From the NCBI GenBank assembly GCA_013112575.1, contig JABFGG010000005.1, positions 251,821 through 315,820 on the forward strand: a stretch of 64,000 nt of DNA, given 5' to 3'. Numbering within the stretch: the stretch's first letter is position 1; every line of letters begins with the position of its first letter. The stretch is from Chloroflexota bacterium. GTDB lineage: Bacteria; Chloroflexota; Anaerolineae; Anaerolineales; UBA11579. The notes beneath the pieces were generated by a model that was given only the letters and a program-made list of their open reading frames with translations, did no database searches and had not been told where the DNA came from. Shown one piece after another: positions 46,424 through 56,100 of the stretch. The position numbers were made by a program, and so were the translations under genes.

Positions 46424-47188
46424 CTAAGGATATTGAGGATGGTAATATATACATTCTTCTTCTGCTGACACGTTAGGAGGAAAATAGAAACCGAAGCTAG
46501 GATTTGATTCAAATCTATCTCCATTAGAAAACTCAATCTCCCAATGAAAAACCTCCCTTTCTCCAGAAGGAACCTCTTTAGTATTATTTATATCGCTTAG
46601 ATTTGGTCCACTACCCAGTAAATCAAATGCTACAGCATAAAGCCTCTTGCTAGTACCAGGAGCAATATCGATTGGTAGTTCAACTGGAGAGGAAAATGAG
46701 CTTTCGCCTGGTATTGGACTAAAATAAGTGGTCTCCTCAAAGATTCTTACTGGCCATCCATCATTTGAAGGATATCTTCCCTCAAGTTTGATAATTGATG
46801 TTCCTGTTCCACCAAGATTAGAAATTAGTATGCTAAGTGTAACTCTATTAAAGTCCAAGTAAGTACCGGTATTCGGATTCTTGCATGTATAAATAGTATT
46901 AACCCAAGGAGTTAGAGCTAACTTTAGGCTTGGGCTAGTTTCAAAAACAGCAATTTGGTTTGCCTCTCTAGCAATTTCATTTGCTTCGATAGCGATTCTA
47001 TTCGCTTGTGTTGACTTGAAATTTGCACCAACAGCAACAGCCAAACTAACTAATGCAATAACTACAGTGGTTAGATTAAGATAGACACTGATCTGCTCTC
47101 TAAATCTCTTCTTTTTTGTTTTTTTGAAAAAGGATGTCAAGTTCACAATTCCCAGATAATTGAAGAAGTCGAAATTATAGGCTACCAA
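46424..47188 (-). CDS. Hypothetical single-pass membrane protein of the AT-rich island
   Basis: This 254-residue protein reads from TTG 47188; the start is uncertain because no ATG lies early in the frame. A basic N-terminus (KKTKKKRFREQ) precedes one membrane helix (about 40-56, TVVIALVSLAVAVGA) and a short coiled coil made of EANxIAxEAN repeats. The outer domain (about 85-254) is beta-rich and has two Cys (CKNPN, EECIYY). I do not recognise the family. Codon use is visibly richer in A/T than in neighbouring genes, as is the HNH gene upstream, which suggests acquisition together. Confidence 0.65.
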   Translation of the reverse strand: MVAYNFDFFNYLGIVNLTSFFKKTKKKRFREQISVYLNLTTVVIALVSLAVAVGANFKSTQANRIAIEANEIAREANQIAVFETSPSLKLALTPWVNTIYTCKNPNTGTYLDFNRVTLSILISNLGGTGTSIIKLEGRYPSNDGWPVRIFEETTYFSPIPGESSFSSPVELPIDIAPGTSKRLYAVAFDLLGSGPNLSDINNTKEVPSGEREVFHWEIEFSNGDRFESNPSFGFYFPPNVSAEEECIYYHPQYP

Positions 47189-47286
47189 GCATTAAACTAT
47201 TGTCCTACTCTTTACATCTACATGAATTCGAAACATCAAAGTTAGGCTTTTCGAAGGATGATTAAGTATATTTTTCTATTAACTCT

Positions 47287-48009
47287 CTATAGTAATTGGC
47301 GCTCATCGTGAAATGTTGAATGACAATCTTGACATAAAACAATGAGATCAGTAAATCTTTCATTACCTCTTCTATCATATGTCCTATGATGGACATTCAA
47401 TGTCACACCAGATGAATTGCACAATTGACATCTGTACCCGGCGCTTATAAGATGTCTCTTTCTCCGTTCCTTCCATTCTGGAGTCTGCAAATATTCCCTA
47501 TATGGCATAGTCGCCAATTCCCGCAATCTCTTATTTGTCCTTTCCTCAGCTTCTCGATATTGAATATTCCTATCAGCAAATATATCTTCTCTGCAGTCAT
47601 CACATACAATGTGATAACCTTCAGGCCATCGGAAACCCCTTCCTTTTTTCATTTTCCTTAATTCAGACTGCCAATTTTTCATATCAGTTCTACTCGTGAA
47701 ATGCATTGGTCTGCCACATTTATCACAATGAATATTGCTAGATTTTTTTCCACCGATCATTTTCAAAAACGCATGCAATGATGTTGCCATCAGACCATCT
47801 GACAAAACGCTGACCGGCACATCTAGAATATTCCAGTACACATATCTTGCTAGCTCAATCTTTTGCTCTTCATCCTCAATTGATTCTCTTGCATCAATTG
47901 CAATTTCATGTAACCTATCTTTTAGGAACTTGATAGCTTCTTCCATCTCTTGGATTTCAGAAACCATAGTTTCCAATTCATTTATTAGCTTTTGACTTTC
48001 CTCAGCCAT
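47287..48009 (-). CDS. HNH endonuclease with N-terminal coiled coil and zinc motif
   Basis: This 240-residue protein starts at ATG 48009 (GAGG seven bases upstream). The N-terminus (1-60) is a coiled coil (ELETMVSEIQEMEEAIKFLKDRL). A CxxC..CxxC set (CDKCGRP at about 95, VCDDC at about 137) looks like a zinc ribbon. The C-terminal HNH domain (about 190-240) has CQLCNSSGVTLNVHHRTYDR and NLIVLC-like LIVLCQDCHSTFHD, with the paired His, Asn-equivalent and zinc Cys of the McrA/HNH group. It could be a defence nuclease or part of a mobile element. It sits in the AT-rich patch next to an unknown membrane protein. Confidence 0.8.
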   Translation of the reverse strand: MAEESQKLINELETMVSEIQEMEEAIKFLKDRLHEIAIDARESIEDEEQKIELARYVYWNILDVPVSVLSDGLMATSLHAFLKMIGGKKSSNIHCDKCGRPMHFTSRTDMKNWQSELRKMKKGRGFRWPEGYHIVCDDCREDIFADRNIQYREAEERTNKRLRELATMPYREYLQTPEWKERRKRHLISAGYRCQLCNSSGVTLNVHHRTYDRRGNERFTDLIVLCQDCHSTFHDERQLL

Positions 48010-48384
48010 CAAAAAACCTCAATATCAAAGCAAGGTAGTTTTTCTTTAAACAAATATATCAGATTACAAAGAACCCCCTTACTAGAAGAGAGTTCCTATG
48101 CCCCAAAGGACTATTGCTAGCTAACCAATTAAAAGTCAGTCGCTTTACCTAGTAATCGCTAGGCGGAAGTTGGATTTTTTGCTTTTTCTCTACCTGCCCT
48201 AGCCTACATTAAGGGTACATACGGGTACATTAATTCACGCTTTTTGGGCCTCGCGCACAGCCAGCACCACTACATGTGGGGTTACTCATCCACATTACCC
48301 CCATACCTTATATTCCGGCAAAAACCCGCCAGCCAAAACCGTGCTTAACCCTACATACCTTACATTAAGTACATTAAATCGCGC
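48010..48384. other. Non-coding AT-rich gap with four TACATTAA words
   Basis: No credible gene is seen upstream of the HNH gene. The octamer TACATTAA occurs at 48205, 48226, 48361 and 48370, partly as TACATTAAG/TACATTAAT variants with GGGTACAT between the first two. It may be an iteron-like or regulatory cluster; its function is unknown. Confidence 0.5.
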
Positions 48385-48548
48385 GGCGTTTGCTAGGCAA
48401 ACGCCGGAGTCAAAGCGCAGCTTTGGCAGTTAACTACCAAGCCGTAGAGTTTGCTGCGCAAACCCTTAAGCTAAACAGCTTCTCTTACTCAATTGCCGTA
48501 GAGTTGGGCTTTGCCCAACTCTTAAGCTAATTTGCAAAGCAAATTAGC
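48385..48548. repeat. Cluster of five short palindromes built on TTTGC/GCAAA
   Basis: Consecutive hairpins are: GGCGTTTGC-TAG-GCAAACGCC (48385-48405); CAAAGC-GCA-GCTTTG (48411-48425); GTTTGC-TGC-GCAAAC inside a unit starting GCCGTAGAGTT and ending CTTAAGCTAA (48441-48474); a second unit of the same frame, GCCGTAGAGTT..AACTCTTAAGCTAA with stem AGTTGGGC/GCCCAACT (48495-48530); and GCTAATTTGC-AAA-GCAAATTAGC (48526-48548), which overlaps the acs stop and may end its transcript. The two units share their ends while their stems differ by compensating changes. Confidence 0.8.
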
Positions 48549-50598
48549 CAATCGCCTCCTCACCATGCCCCTCCCCCTGCACCATCACGCGGATCTCTTC
48601 CACCACGTCGGGGTTGGCGAGGGTGGTCACGTCGCCCACATCACGGCCATTGGAGATGGAAGCCAGCACGCGGCGCATGATCTTGCCGGAGCGCGTCTTG
48701 GGCATGTCCGGCACGATCCACACGTTGTTGGGGCGGGCGATCTTTCCGATGGTGGTTTCTATGGATTCAACCACCCCGTCCTGCACACGTTTGCCGCCGC
48801 GTTTACCCGGTTTGAGCGCCACGTAAATATCCGGCACGCGGCCCTTGATCTCATCAGCCACGGGTACAACGGCGGCTTCGGCAACGGCATCTACCAGCAG
48901 GCAGGCTGACTCGAGTTCTTTGGTCCCCAAACGGTGGCCCGCCACATTGATGACGTCATCGACACGCCCCAGGATGCGATAGTAGCCATCCGTGGCCAGC
49001 ACGGCGGCGTCCCCGGTGAAATAGGGCCAATCGCGCCAATCTTTGCTCTCGGGGTCCTTGTTGTATTTCTCGTAATAGGTACGCACAAAACGATCTTGGT
49101 CCCCCCAGATGGTCTGGAAAGCGCCCGGCCAGGGGTTCTGGATGCAGATATTGCCCGCAGTTCCACCGGGAGGAACAGGATTGCCGTCCTCATCATAAAT
49201 GACGGGGTGGATGCCCGGCATGGCAGGGCCAGCGGAACCGGGCTTCATAGCGTGTAAGGCAGGCATGGTGGAGCACAGGAATCCGCCCGTCTCGGTCTGC
49301 CACCAGGTATCCACAATGGCGGCCTCGCCTTTGCCCACCTCGTGATAATACCAACGCCACACTTCCGGCTCGATGGGTTCGCCCACCGTGGTCATGTGTT
49401 TAAATTTGAAGTTGTACTTGGCAGGCTCGGCAGGCCCGGCTTTGCGCAGCATACGCACTGTTGTTGGCGCGGTGTGGAAGATGTTAACGTTGAGCTGCTC
49501 AGCGATGCGCCAGGGCCGTCCTGCATCCGGGAAACCCGGCACACCCTCGTACATCACGCTCGTCGCCGCTAATGCCAGCGGGCCATACACGATGTAAGAA
49601 TGACCGGTGATCCAGCCGATATCGGCCATGCACCAGTACACATCTTCGGGATGGATGTCCTGCACAAACTTGGAGGTACCTGCAGCGTAAGCCAGATAGC
49701 CGCCGGTAGAATGCTGGCAGCCCTTAGGCTTGCCCGTTGTGCCTGAGGTGTACATCAAGAACAGGGGATCCTCGGCGTTCATGGCGACAGGCTCGACACG
49801 GACGCCCTTTTGTTTTTGCAGCAGTTCATCCACGAAATAATCGCGGCCTTTGACCATCTTCTTTTCAGAGACATACTCGCCGCGCATCCGACGCCATATT
49901 AGAACTTTCTCGACATCCTGGCCTTCAGCTTTGGCCGTTTCGACAGCTTCGTCAGCCTTGCGACGGTGATCCAGCATGGTGCCGTTGCGGTTGTAGCCAT
50001 CCATGGTGATCAGCACCTTGCTGCCCGAGTCGGCAATACGCTCACCGCATGCTTTACCGCTAAATCCGCCAAACACTACCGAGTGAATGACACCCAGACG
50101 GGCGAGGGCCAGCATGGTGATTGGTAACTCAGGCACCATGGGCATGTGGATCGTCACGCGGTCCCCGGCTTTTAAACCACAGGAATCCCGCAATACGGCG
50201 GCGAACTCGTTGACCCGCACGTATAACTCCTGGTAGGTGATGACCACATGCGGCTCATCCTCCGGCTCCGGGACCCAAATGATGGCAGCCTTGTTGCGGT
50301 GTTCTTCCAGGTGGCGGTCCACACAGTTGTAGGAAGCATTGATCTTGCCACCTACAAACCATTTCCACGAGGGCGCGTCGCTGGTATCCAGGGTGGTGTG
50401 CCAGTACTGCTCCCAATCAAGCAAGTCGGCATACTCTTTGAAGCATTCCGGGAAGTTATCCAGGCTGAAGCGCTTATAGATGTTGGGGTCCGTCATGTTA
50501 GCCTGCGCGATAAAACTGGCCGCAGGTTGGAATTTGTTCTCTTCCTGCCAATGGACGGCGATCTGAGCCTCAGTTACATTGAGGTCTTGGTCAGACAT
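48544..50598 (-). CDS. acsA: Acetyl-CoA synthetase (AMP-forming)
   Basis: This 684-residue enzyme makes acetyl-CoA from acetate, ATP and CoA. Motifs are the phosphate loop LFLMYTSGTTGKPKG (about 272-286), the aromatic core DTWWQTETGG (about 432), the hinge RVDDVINVAGHRLGT (about 540) and the C-terminal TRSGKIMRR with the Lys that is acetylated in homologues (about 640). Trp in the WWQTE motif indicates a small acyl pocket, so acetate rather than longer acids. AGAGGAGG lies 8 bases before the ATG. The last codons run into a palindrome cluster. Confidence 0.94.
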   Translation of the reverse strand: MSDQDLNVTEAQIAVHWQEENKFQPAASFIAQANMTDPNIYKRFSLDNFPECFKEYADLLDWEQYWHTTLDTSDAPSWKWFVGGKINASYNCVDRHLEEHRNKAAIIWVPEPEDEPHVVITYQELYVRVNEFAAVLRDSCGLKAGDRVTIHMPMVPELPITMLALARLGVIHSVVFGGFSGKACGERIADSGSKVLITMDGYNRNGTMLDHRRKADEAVETAKAEGQDVEKVLIWRRMRGEYVSEKKMVKGRDYFVDELLQKQKGVRVEPVAMNAEDPLFLMYTSGTTGKPKGCQHSTGGYLAYAAGTSKFVQDIHPEDVYWCMADIGWITGHSYIVYGPLALAATSVMYEGVPGFPDAGRPWRIAEQLNVNIFHTAPTTVRMLRKAGPAEPAKYNFKFKHMTTVGEPIEPEVWRWYYHEVGKGEAAIVDTWWQTETGGFLCSTMPALHAMKPGSAGPAMPGIHPVIYDEDGNPVPPGGTAGNICIQNPWPGAFQTIWGDQDRFVRTYYEKYNKDPESKDWRDWPYFTGDAAVLATDGYYRILGRVDDVINVAGHRLGTKELESACLLVDAVAEAAVVPVADEIKGRVPDIYVALKPGKRGGKRVQDGVVESIETTIGKIARPNNVWIVPDMPKTRSGKIMRRVLASISNGRDVGDVTTLANPDVVEEIRVMVQGEGHGEEAIG

Positions 50599-50689
50599 AG
50601 GTGGGGCCTCCTCTGAGTGAGACTATAAAATTGTGATGTTTATTTATGCAAGATGAACAGGTTTGTTAAGGCCAAATACTACGAACCAT

Positions 50690-50718
50690 TATACAGAATT
50701 TTCGAGCTATCAGGCCAA
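50690..50718 (-). promoter_or_regulatory. Promoter for acsA
   Basis: The minus strand has TTGGCC (50718-50713), a 17-base spacer ending in TG, and TATAAT (50695-50690). The leader to the ATG at 50598 is about 85 bases. Confidence 0.6.
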
Positions 50719-50767
50719 ATAACCCCCATTTGGCATATTTACATTATTGTTGGTGAATTACTGGCCC

Positions 50768-51208
50768 CTATGTATTGCGTTCTTCCAATATTTCCTTCAA
50801 GCGCGCGTAATCCGCGTTGATCGACCGCCGCGTCATCCAGCCCATGACCGGCTCTGCGATGCGGAAGAAACCACTCGAATCCCCCGTGATGATGGCCTGC
50901 ACGCGCGTGCCGCCATTTTGTGGCTCCACCCAACGCTGAAAGGTGATCGGGAAAGAGCTTTCTACAGTCGTGGCTTTGACCATCCTGCCCGGCTCATACT
51001 CGATGACTTCAAAGTCAGACTCGATACGTCGCCCCAGAAACTGTGCTACCTGCTGGTAGGTGCTGCCCACTTGCAGGGGCGGTTCGGAAGTAAAGGTGCA
51101 CTCCTGCATGCCCTTCTGCCAGATAGGGTTGTTCTCGAAATTGGAGATGAATTCAAATACTTCTTCGGGTGGACGCTCTACGTGGATGTCGATCTCAACC
51201 TTCAGCAT
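50768..51208 (-). CDS. SRPBCC (START-like) family protein
   Basis: This 146-residue protein starts like many polyketide-cyclase/dehydrase-type START domains (EIDIHVERPPEEVFEFISNFENNPIWQKGMQEC). It has GSTYQQVAQFLGRRIESDFEVIEYEPGRMVKATT in the centre and a C-terminal helix. The ligand is unknown. It has its own promoter with a 24-base inverted repeat just upstream, so it is probably controlled by a TetR-like repressor encoded elsewhere. Confidence 0.85.
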   Translation of the reverse strand: MLKVEIDIHVERPPEEVFEFISNFENNPIWQKGMQECTFTSEPPLQVGSTYQQVAQFLGRRIESDFEVIEYEPGRMVKATTVESSFPITFQRWVEPQNGGTRVQAIITGDSSGFFRIAEPVMGWMTRRSINADYARLKEILEERNT

Positions 51209-51223
51209 TTCTACCTCTTCCAG

Positions 51224-51274
51224 ATAGTTAACCGATCAGTTAACTATTCTAACAAATAAAAAGCTTTGCTACAA
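51224..51274 (-). promoter_or_regulatory. Promoter and inverted-repeat operator before the SRPBCC gene
   Basis: The minus strand has TTGTAG (51274-51269), 17 bases, and TAGAAT (51251-51246). Overlapping the -10 is ATAGTTAAC-CGATCA-GTTAACTAT (51224-51247), a perfect 9-bp inverted repeat whose form is like TetR-family operators. Confidence 0.65.
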
Positions 51275-51365
51275 GCCTAACCTCCCCACTAACATCTGTG
51301 TTGCAAGCTCCCGCAAAGACCGCAATGTATTCAACAGTTTACAATCCAAAATCAGCAATCTTCAA

Positions 51366-52583
51366 TCACCTATTGCCACTCGCCATCTGTACCGCTTCCG
51401 GCAATCCACGTAATCGCTGCATGGCCCAGATACCAAACACCGGCCCCAACGCCAGCACGGGGAAAGCCCACTGCCATCCGATCCAGGCCACGATAGGCGG
51501 CACCATGCGAATGGTGAATAAGGTCAGCGTAAAACCCATCGCCGTTTGTAAGGTCAAAGTCGTACCAACATAACGCGCATCACTCAACTCGCTCACTGCT
51601 GCGCTGAACTGGGCGCTGTCTGCCACGACTGCAAAGCCCCATACAAGCATCAGCACTGTGGCGATCACCGGCGCATTAAAGAAAAAGCCCACCATCAAAG
51701 ACAGACTTCCTGAGATCAATAAACTCCAGGTCGTGATGCGTGTGCGCCCCAGTCTGTCCGCCAACACCCCGGCCAAGATACTACCCACAAAACCAATCGC
51801 TACGACCCCAAAGCCCGCCACGCGCCCCGCCGTCTGGTTCAGTCCGGCGGCCTCGTAACTGGTCAGTAAAAAGAGTGGCGCCCAGGCCCACATGGCATAC
51901 AGCTCCCACATATGTCCCAGGTAACCAAAATTGGCTAAGCGCGTGGGTTCATGCGACAAAGCTTTGCCAGCAAAACGCCAGTCAAAAGGGGCCGACTGCG
52001 TCAGGTACGGACCATTACGAATAAAAAAGAAAGCCAAAAATGAACCAATCAACGCCAGCGCGGAGGCAAACCACAACACCGAGCGCCAGGGTGGCATGCC
52101 CCCACTCCCTAAAACAGGAAAAGCGTTGATCAAATGCGGGAGGGCCGAGCCTAACGCCAATGCCCCCACCAGCAAGCCGATACCCAGACCACGGTCTTTT
52201 TTAGCCCAGGTTGCCACCAGCTTCATGCCGGGGGGATATACACCTGCCAGGCTGATCCCTGTGAGGAATCGCAAAACTAAAGCAAGATCAGGGCCTGTGC
52301 TGAATAAAGGGATGGCAGCATTCAGCCCCGCCCCAGCCAGCATGCTGAAGGCCACCAGTTTGCGCGCTGAAACGCGGTCGGCCAGATTGAGCACCGCCGA
52401 AAGCAGTGCCCCCACCACAAAGCCAACCTGCACGCTCATCGTCATCCACGATTGCTGCCCGCCGCTCAAACCCCACTCCTGGGTGAGTTGCGGCACGACC
52501 GCCGACGCCGAGAACCACAGGCTCATCGCCAGCAGTTCAGCCAATGCCAGTAGACTCAGGTTGCGCCACTTACCTTCGGTCAT
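51366..52583 (-). CDS. MFS transporter (major facilitator, CynX/NimT-like layout)
   Basis: This 405-residue protein has 12 predicted helices. It starts with a helix holding LLALAELLAMSLWFSASAVVPQL. The loop 2-3 motif A is degenerate (DRVSARKLVAF), and the helix 8-9 loop DRLGRTRITTWSL is better conserved. Sequences such as GISLAGVYPPGMKLVATW resemble nitrate/organic-anion or drug exporters, but the substrate is open. It is single-gene; the stretch 51259-51365 upstream of the SRPBCC promoter is non-coding. Confidence 0.88.
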   Translation of the reverse strand: MTEGKWRNLSLLALAELLAMSLWFSASAVVPQLTQEWGLSGGQQSWMTMSVQVGFVVGALLSAVLNLADRVSARKLVAFSMLAGAGLNAAIPLFSTGPDLALVLRFLTGISLAGVYPPGMKLVATWAKKDRGLGIGLLVGALALGSALPHLINAFPVLGSGGMPPWRSVLWFASALALIGSFLAFFFIRNGPYLTQSAPFDWRFAGKALSHEPTRLANFGYLGHMWELYAMWAWAPLFLLTSYEAAGLNQTAGRVAGFGVVAIGFVGSILAGVLADRLGRTRITTWSLLISGSLSLMVGFFFNAPVIATVLMLVWGFAVVADSAQFSAAVSELSDARYVGTTLTLQTAMGFTLTLFTIRMVPPIVAWIGWQWAFPVLALGPVFGIWAMQRLRGLPEAVQMASGNR

Positions 52584-52599
52584 TATCTATAAAAAGAAA

Positions 52600-52619
52600 A
52601 GCCGGGCATATGCCCGGCT
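52600..52619 (-). terminator. Terminator after osmC-like gene
   Basis: A perfect 20-bp palindrome (AGCCGGGCA and complement around a TA centre) is followed on the minus strand by TTTTCTTTTT. Confidence 0.85.
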
Positions 52620-52636
52620 CAAATACACTCGTGAAT

Positions 52637-53062
52637 CTATGCGCTGGCAGCTTCAATGATCTTGTATTTCAGTTTAATATCTACCGCCTTATTGATCATA
52701 TTCTGGGCTGGGCAATAACGCTCCGAGGATAGTTGCATGGCCCGCTCCACCGCTGTGGGATCGATATCATGCCCGGTGACAATGTACTCGACCTCTACGT
52801 CCACCCACACGTGAGGGTGCTGGTCGGCGCTTTTCGTATCTACACGCACCTCAAAATCCGTGACCTGCTGGCGTTTCTTCTGCAAGATCGAAATCACATC
52901 CATGCCGGTACAGCCAGCCAGACTCAAAGCCATCAATTCCATAGGCCGGAAGCCATCCTCCGCACCACCCACACTTTTTGACGCTCCCAAATCTATTGAA
53001 TATCCACTTGGGGCAGTGCCAGTAAAGCTCATCCCCTCTTTCCACGTAACCGTAGCACCCAT
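52637..53062 (-). CDS. OsmC-family peroxiredoxin-like protein
   Basis: This 141-residue protein starts at ATG 53062 with AAGGAG nine bases upstream; a start 42 bases earlier has no ribosome site. Both redox Cys are present: the helix-start Cys in SLAGCTGMDVISILQKKRQ and the second in SSERYCPAQNMI. This set is typical of OsmC/Ohr proteins, which reduce organic hydroperoxides as dimers. The GFRPMELMALSLAGC block is closer to the YhfA/OsmC-like branch than to Ohr. Confidence 0.9.
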   Translation of the reverse strand: MGATVTWKEGMSFTGTAPSGYSIDLGASKSVGGAEDGFRPMELMALSLAGCTGMDVISILQKKRQQVTDFEVRVDTKSADQHPHVWVDVEVEYIVTGHDIDPTAVERAMQLSSERYCPAQNMINKAVDIKLKYKIIEAASA

Positions 53063-53172
53063 AAATGTTTGCTCCTTATTATTAAAATGATTGCTCTCAG
53101 GCATTATATCTGACCTGCCCTAATGCCTCGTTCTTACAAACAGGCCGAACTCCCCCAGCGTGGTTGCTATAG

Positions 53173-56100
53173 TTAGTTTTCTATAATCACTTTATCGATT
53201 TGCTTTACAGCTTTCGACAATCGTGCACCTTCCCCCATCAATTGCATGAACATATCCACGATCTCTGGATCGAAGTGCTGGCCCGATTGTTCAACAATGT
53301 AATCTAACGCCTTCTCCCGCGACCAGGCTTTGCGGTACGGGCGATCGGAGGTCAGAGCATCCCATACATCTACGATGGCAAACACGCGTGCAGCCAGGGG
53401 AATCTGCTCCCCCTGCAGACCATGAGGGTAGCCGCTACCATCCCATTTCTCATGATGGTGTGTGGGGATTTCCATAGAAGGGTGCAAATACGAAATATCG
53501 GACAACAATTCAACCGCATAAAGTGGATGCTGGCGCATGATGTCCCACTCTTCTTCGGACAAGGAACCCTTTTTCTGGAGGATCTCGTCGGGAATACCGA
53601 TTTTGCCAATATCGTGTAGCAAGGCCCCCCGCCTTACGTGGATCAAATCCTCATCGGAAATCCCAGCAATAGCGGCCAGACGCATGGTTAGCTCTGTCAC
53701 CCGCCTTGAGTGGCCCTCTGTTTCCATATCGCGTAGTTCCAGAGCGTGGGCCCAACCTTCCAGGGTCGTATCATAAGCCAGTGTCAGGTTCAGGTTACTG
53801 TCACGCAGGTCCGTAAGCAGCTTTGCATTTTCCAGAGCCACAGCTAACTGGTTGGCAAACAGGCTGACAGGAGTGATGTCTTCTTCCCGTAAGTCCTCGC
53901 CCCACATGGTGATCACACCTAACATACGATCATTGACCAACAGAGGTGCGTCAATAGCCCGGGCCTCTGCCGTTACGCCGACCATCTGTAGAATGCGCTC
54001 CGACAAAGCTTTAGGCACGTTAGGCAACATGGTGGATAACTCGGTCATGCGGTCAGAAGAGAACTGCGCTCGCCTATATCTCAACAGGTCATCGTAAATG
54101 GGCAACAAACCTTGCCGGATACGGAAGCCCTTCATCGTCAGCCCAGCAAGATTTTCCGCCAATTTGAGCACATTATTGTCAACCGACAGGAATTGGAGTT
54201 CAAAGCTTTTTTCACCTGGGTCGTGTAAAAACATCCCAAAAGTGATGCCTAACTCTTTTAGTTCATGACCAAGTGTCTTTAAGATGCCTACAGGATCAGG
54301 CGAGGTACGGATACGCGCGGCAAGATGACTTAAGGCAGTGATAAAGCTATTCGTGCGCGCTAACTCCTGTGCATGTGCGTTAGCCTCTTCAAATAATCGC
54401 GCATTTTCCATCCCAATCGCCACCTGGGCAGCCAGGGACTCTAACAATTGTAGATGCGCCTCTGTGAATGCGTTTGGCATAATCCCCTGCACCGACATGG
54501 CGCCGATAACCTTATCACCCACGATGAGGGGAACACCCAGCCAGGAACACACGTCCACGCCCCCAGAAACCGCTTCGACCGGAGTGGTTTCTTTTCCAAA
54601 ATCCCGGATAAGCAATGATTGTCCTGTGCGGATCATCCAGCCCATTAAACCGGCGTCTTCCATCTCGATTCGCAGATTCTGCAATTCCGGAATTGGCTTT
54701 CCTTGTTCCATGCTATATACCATTTCCATTTGGTCGCTATTGTCACAGTATTGGCCCACAAGGAATGCGTCAGGATGCATCAGGTCTTTGACTTGAGCGC
54801 AAACTTTTGGCAGCAATTCTTTGGTTTCCAACACACTGCTGGTCATCAGAGAAGTTTCGTAAAGGCCACGCAAATAATGCGCCTGTTGTTTTGTTTCTTC
54901 CCATAAGCGTGTACTCTGGATAGCCACTGCAAGCGAATTGGCTACTTCACGCGCCACCTCAATATCAGCCGGACTATAAGCATTAGCTGTATTCGAGGCC
55001 AGATTCAAGGCGCCGATCAGCACACCCTGTTCGATCATAGGAATGCTGACATAGGACCTGACCCCTTGTTTTTCAAGTTCCTGGTCTAGTTTGGAACTAT
55101 CCTTAACCTTATGCGTATCTTCCACAAAATGGATACTACCGTGTTCCAACTCCTGGGACACACCATAGATCGCCAGAGGCACACGTTCGCCAGTGAGGAA
55201 AGCCTTCGTTTCCCCTTCTAATACTGCCAATAAGTTAGCTTCTTCAAGAACAAAGTCAAACTCAACTACACTGGCACGTACACAGTTCAGCAAGTTACGA
55301 ATGTGCTGCAGGGCTGCTTGTGCAATCTCTTCCGGCGAATGAGCCTCCAGGATCGCCTGGTAAATCTCCCGCAGTGCCGCTAATCGATTTGCAGTGTGTT
55401 GCAGCACGGCCTGGTCGCGTACCCGGTCCGTCACATCTGTACTCACATCCGCATAATTGATGACAGTCCCATCTACATCCTTGACCGGAAAAATGCTTGT
55501 ATCTTTATGATAGAGTTCCCCATTCTTGCGTTGGTTAATCAATCTACCACGCCAGTTATGCCCCGCCATCAAGGTCCGCCACATGTCCTCATAGACTTCA
55601 GGTTCTTGTTCCCCACTCTTGAGAATACGCGGGTTTTCCCCTAGGACTTCATCAGCAGTGTATCCCGTGGTCTTTTCAAAAGTGGGGTTGACGTAAACAA
55701 TGGCCCCATCCAGATCAGTGATCGCTACAGAAACTTTGGCCTGGTCAACCACAGCTGCCAGCCGGGAGATGTCCTGTTGAACCCCTTCACGCTCTGCGAT
55801 TTCAGTCCGCAATTGATCATTGGTCTGTAACAAAGCTGCGGTACGAGACGCCACCTGCACTTCTAGCTGTTCGTTCAAATCTGCTAAAGCATTTTGGGCC
55901 TGATCGCGATCGAGTACCAGGTCACTTAACCACCCAACCAACATGCCTAAAGACGATGTCAGAACTCCGCCCGCAAAATAGAATGCAATGGGTCCCGGGT
56001 CATGGTCAAGCTGCACATACAAAAGCCAGAATGCCACGATCATTGCAGGCCCAGACAATCCTCCAGCCTGCCAACCAAAAAACCAGCCCACAATCACAGC

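Noticed and set aside
48205..48548. The palindrome and TACATTAA cluster considered as a CRISPR array or replication origin
   Set aside because: There is no regular repeat-spacer pattern, no cas gene, and no DnaA-box set or dnaA/rep gene in the window.
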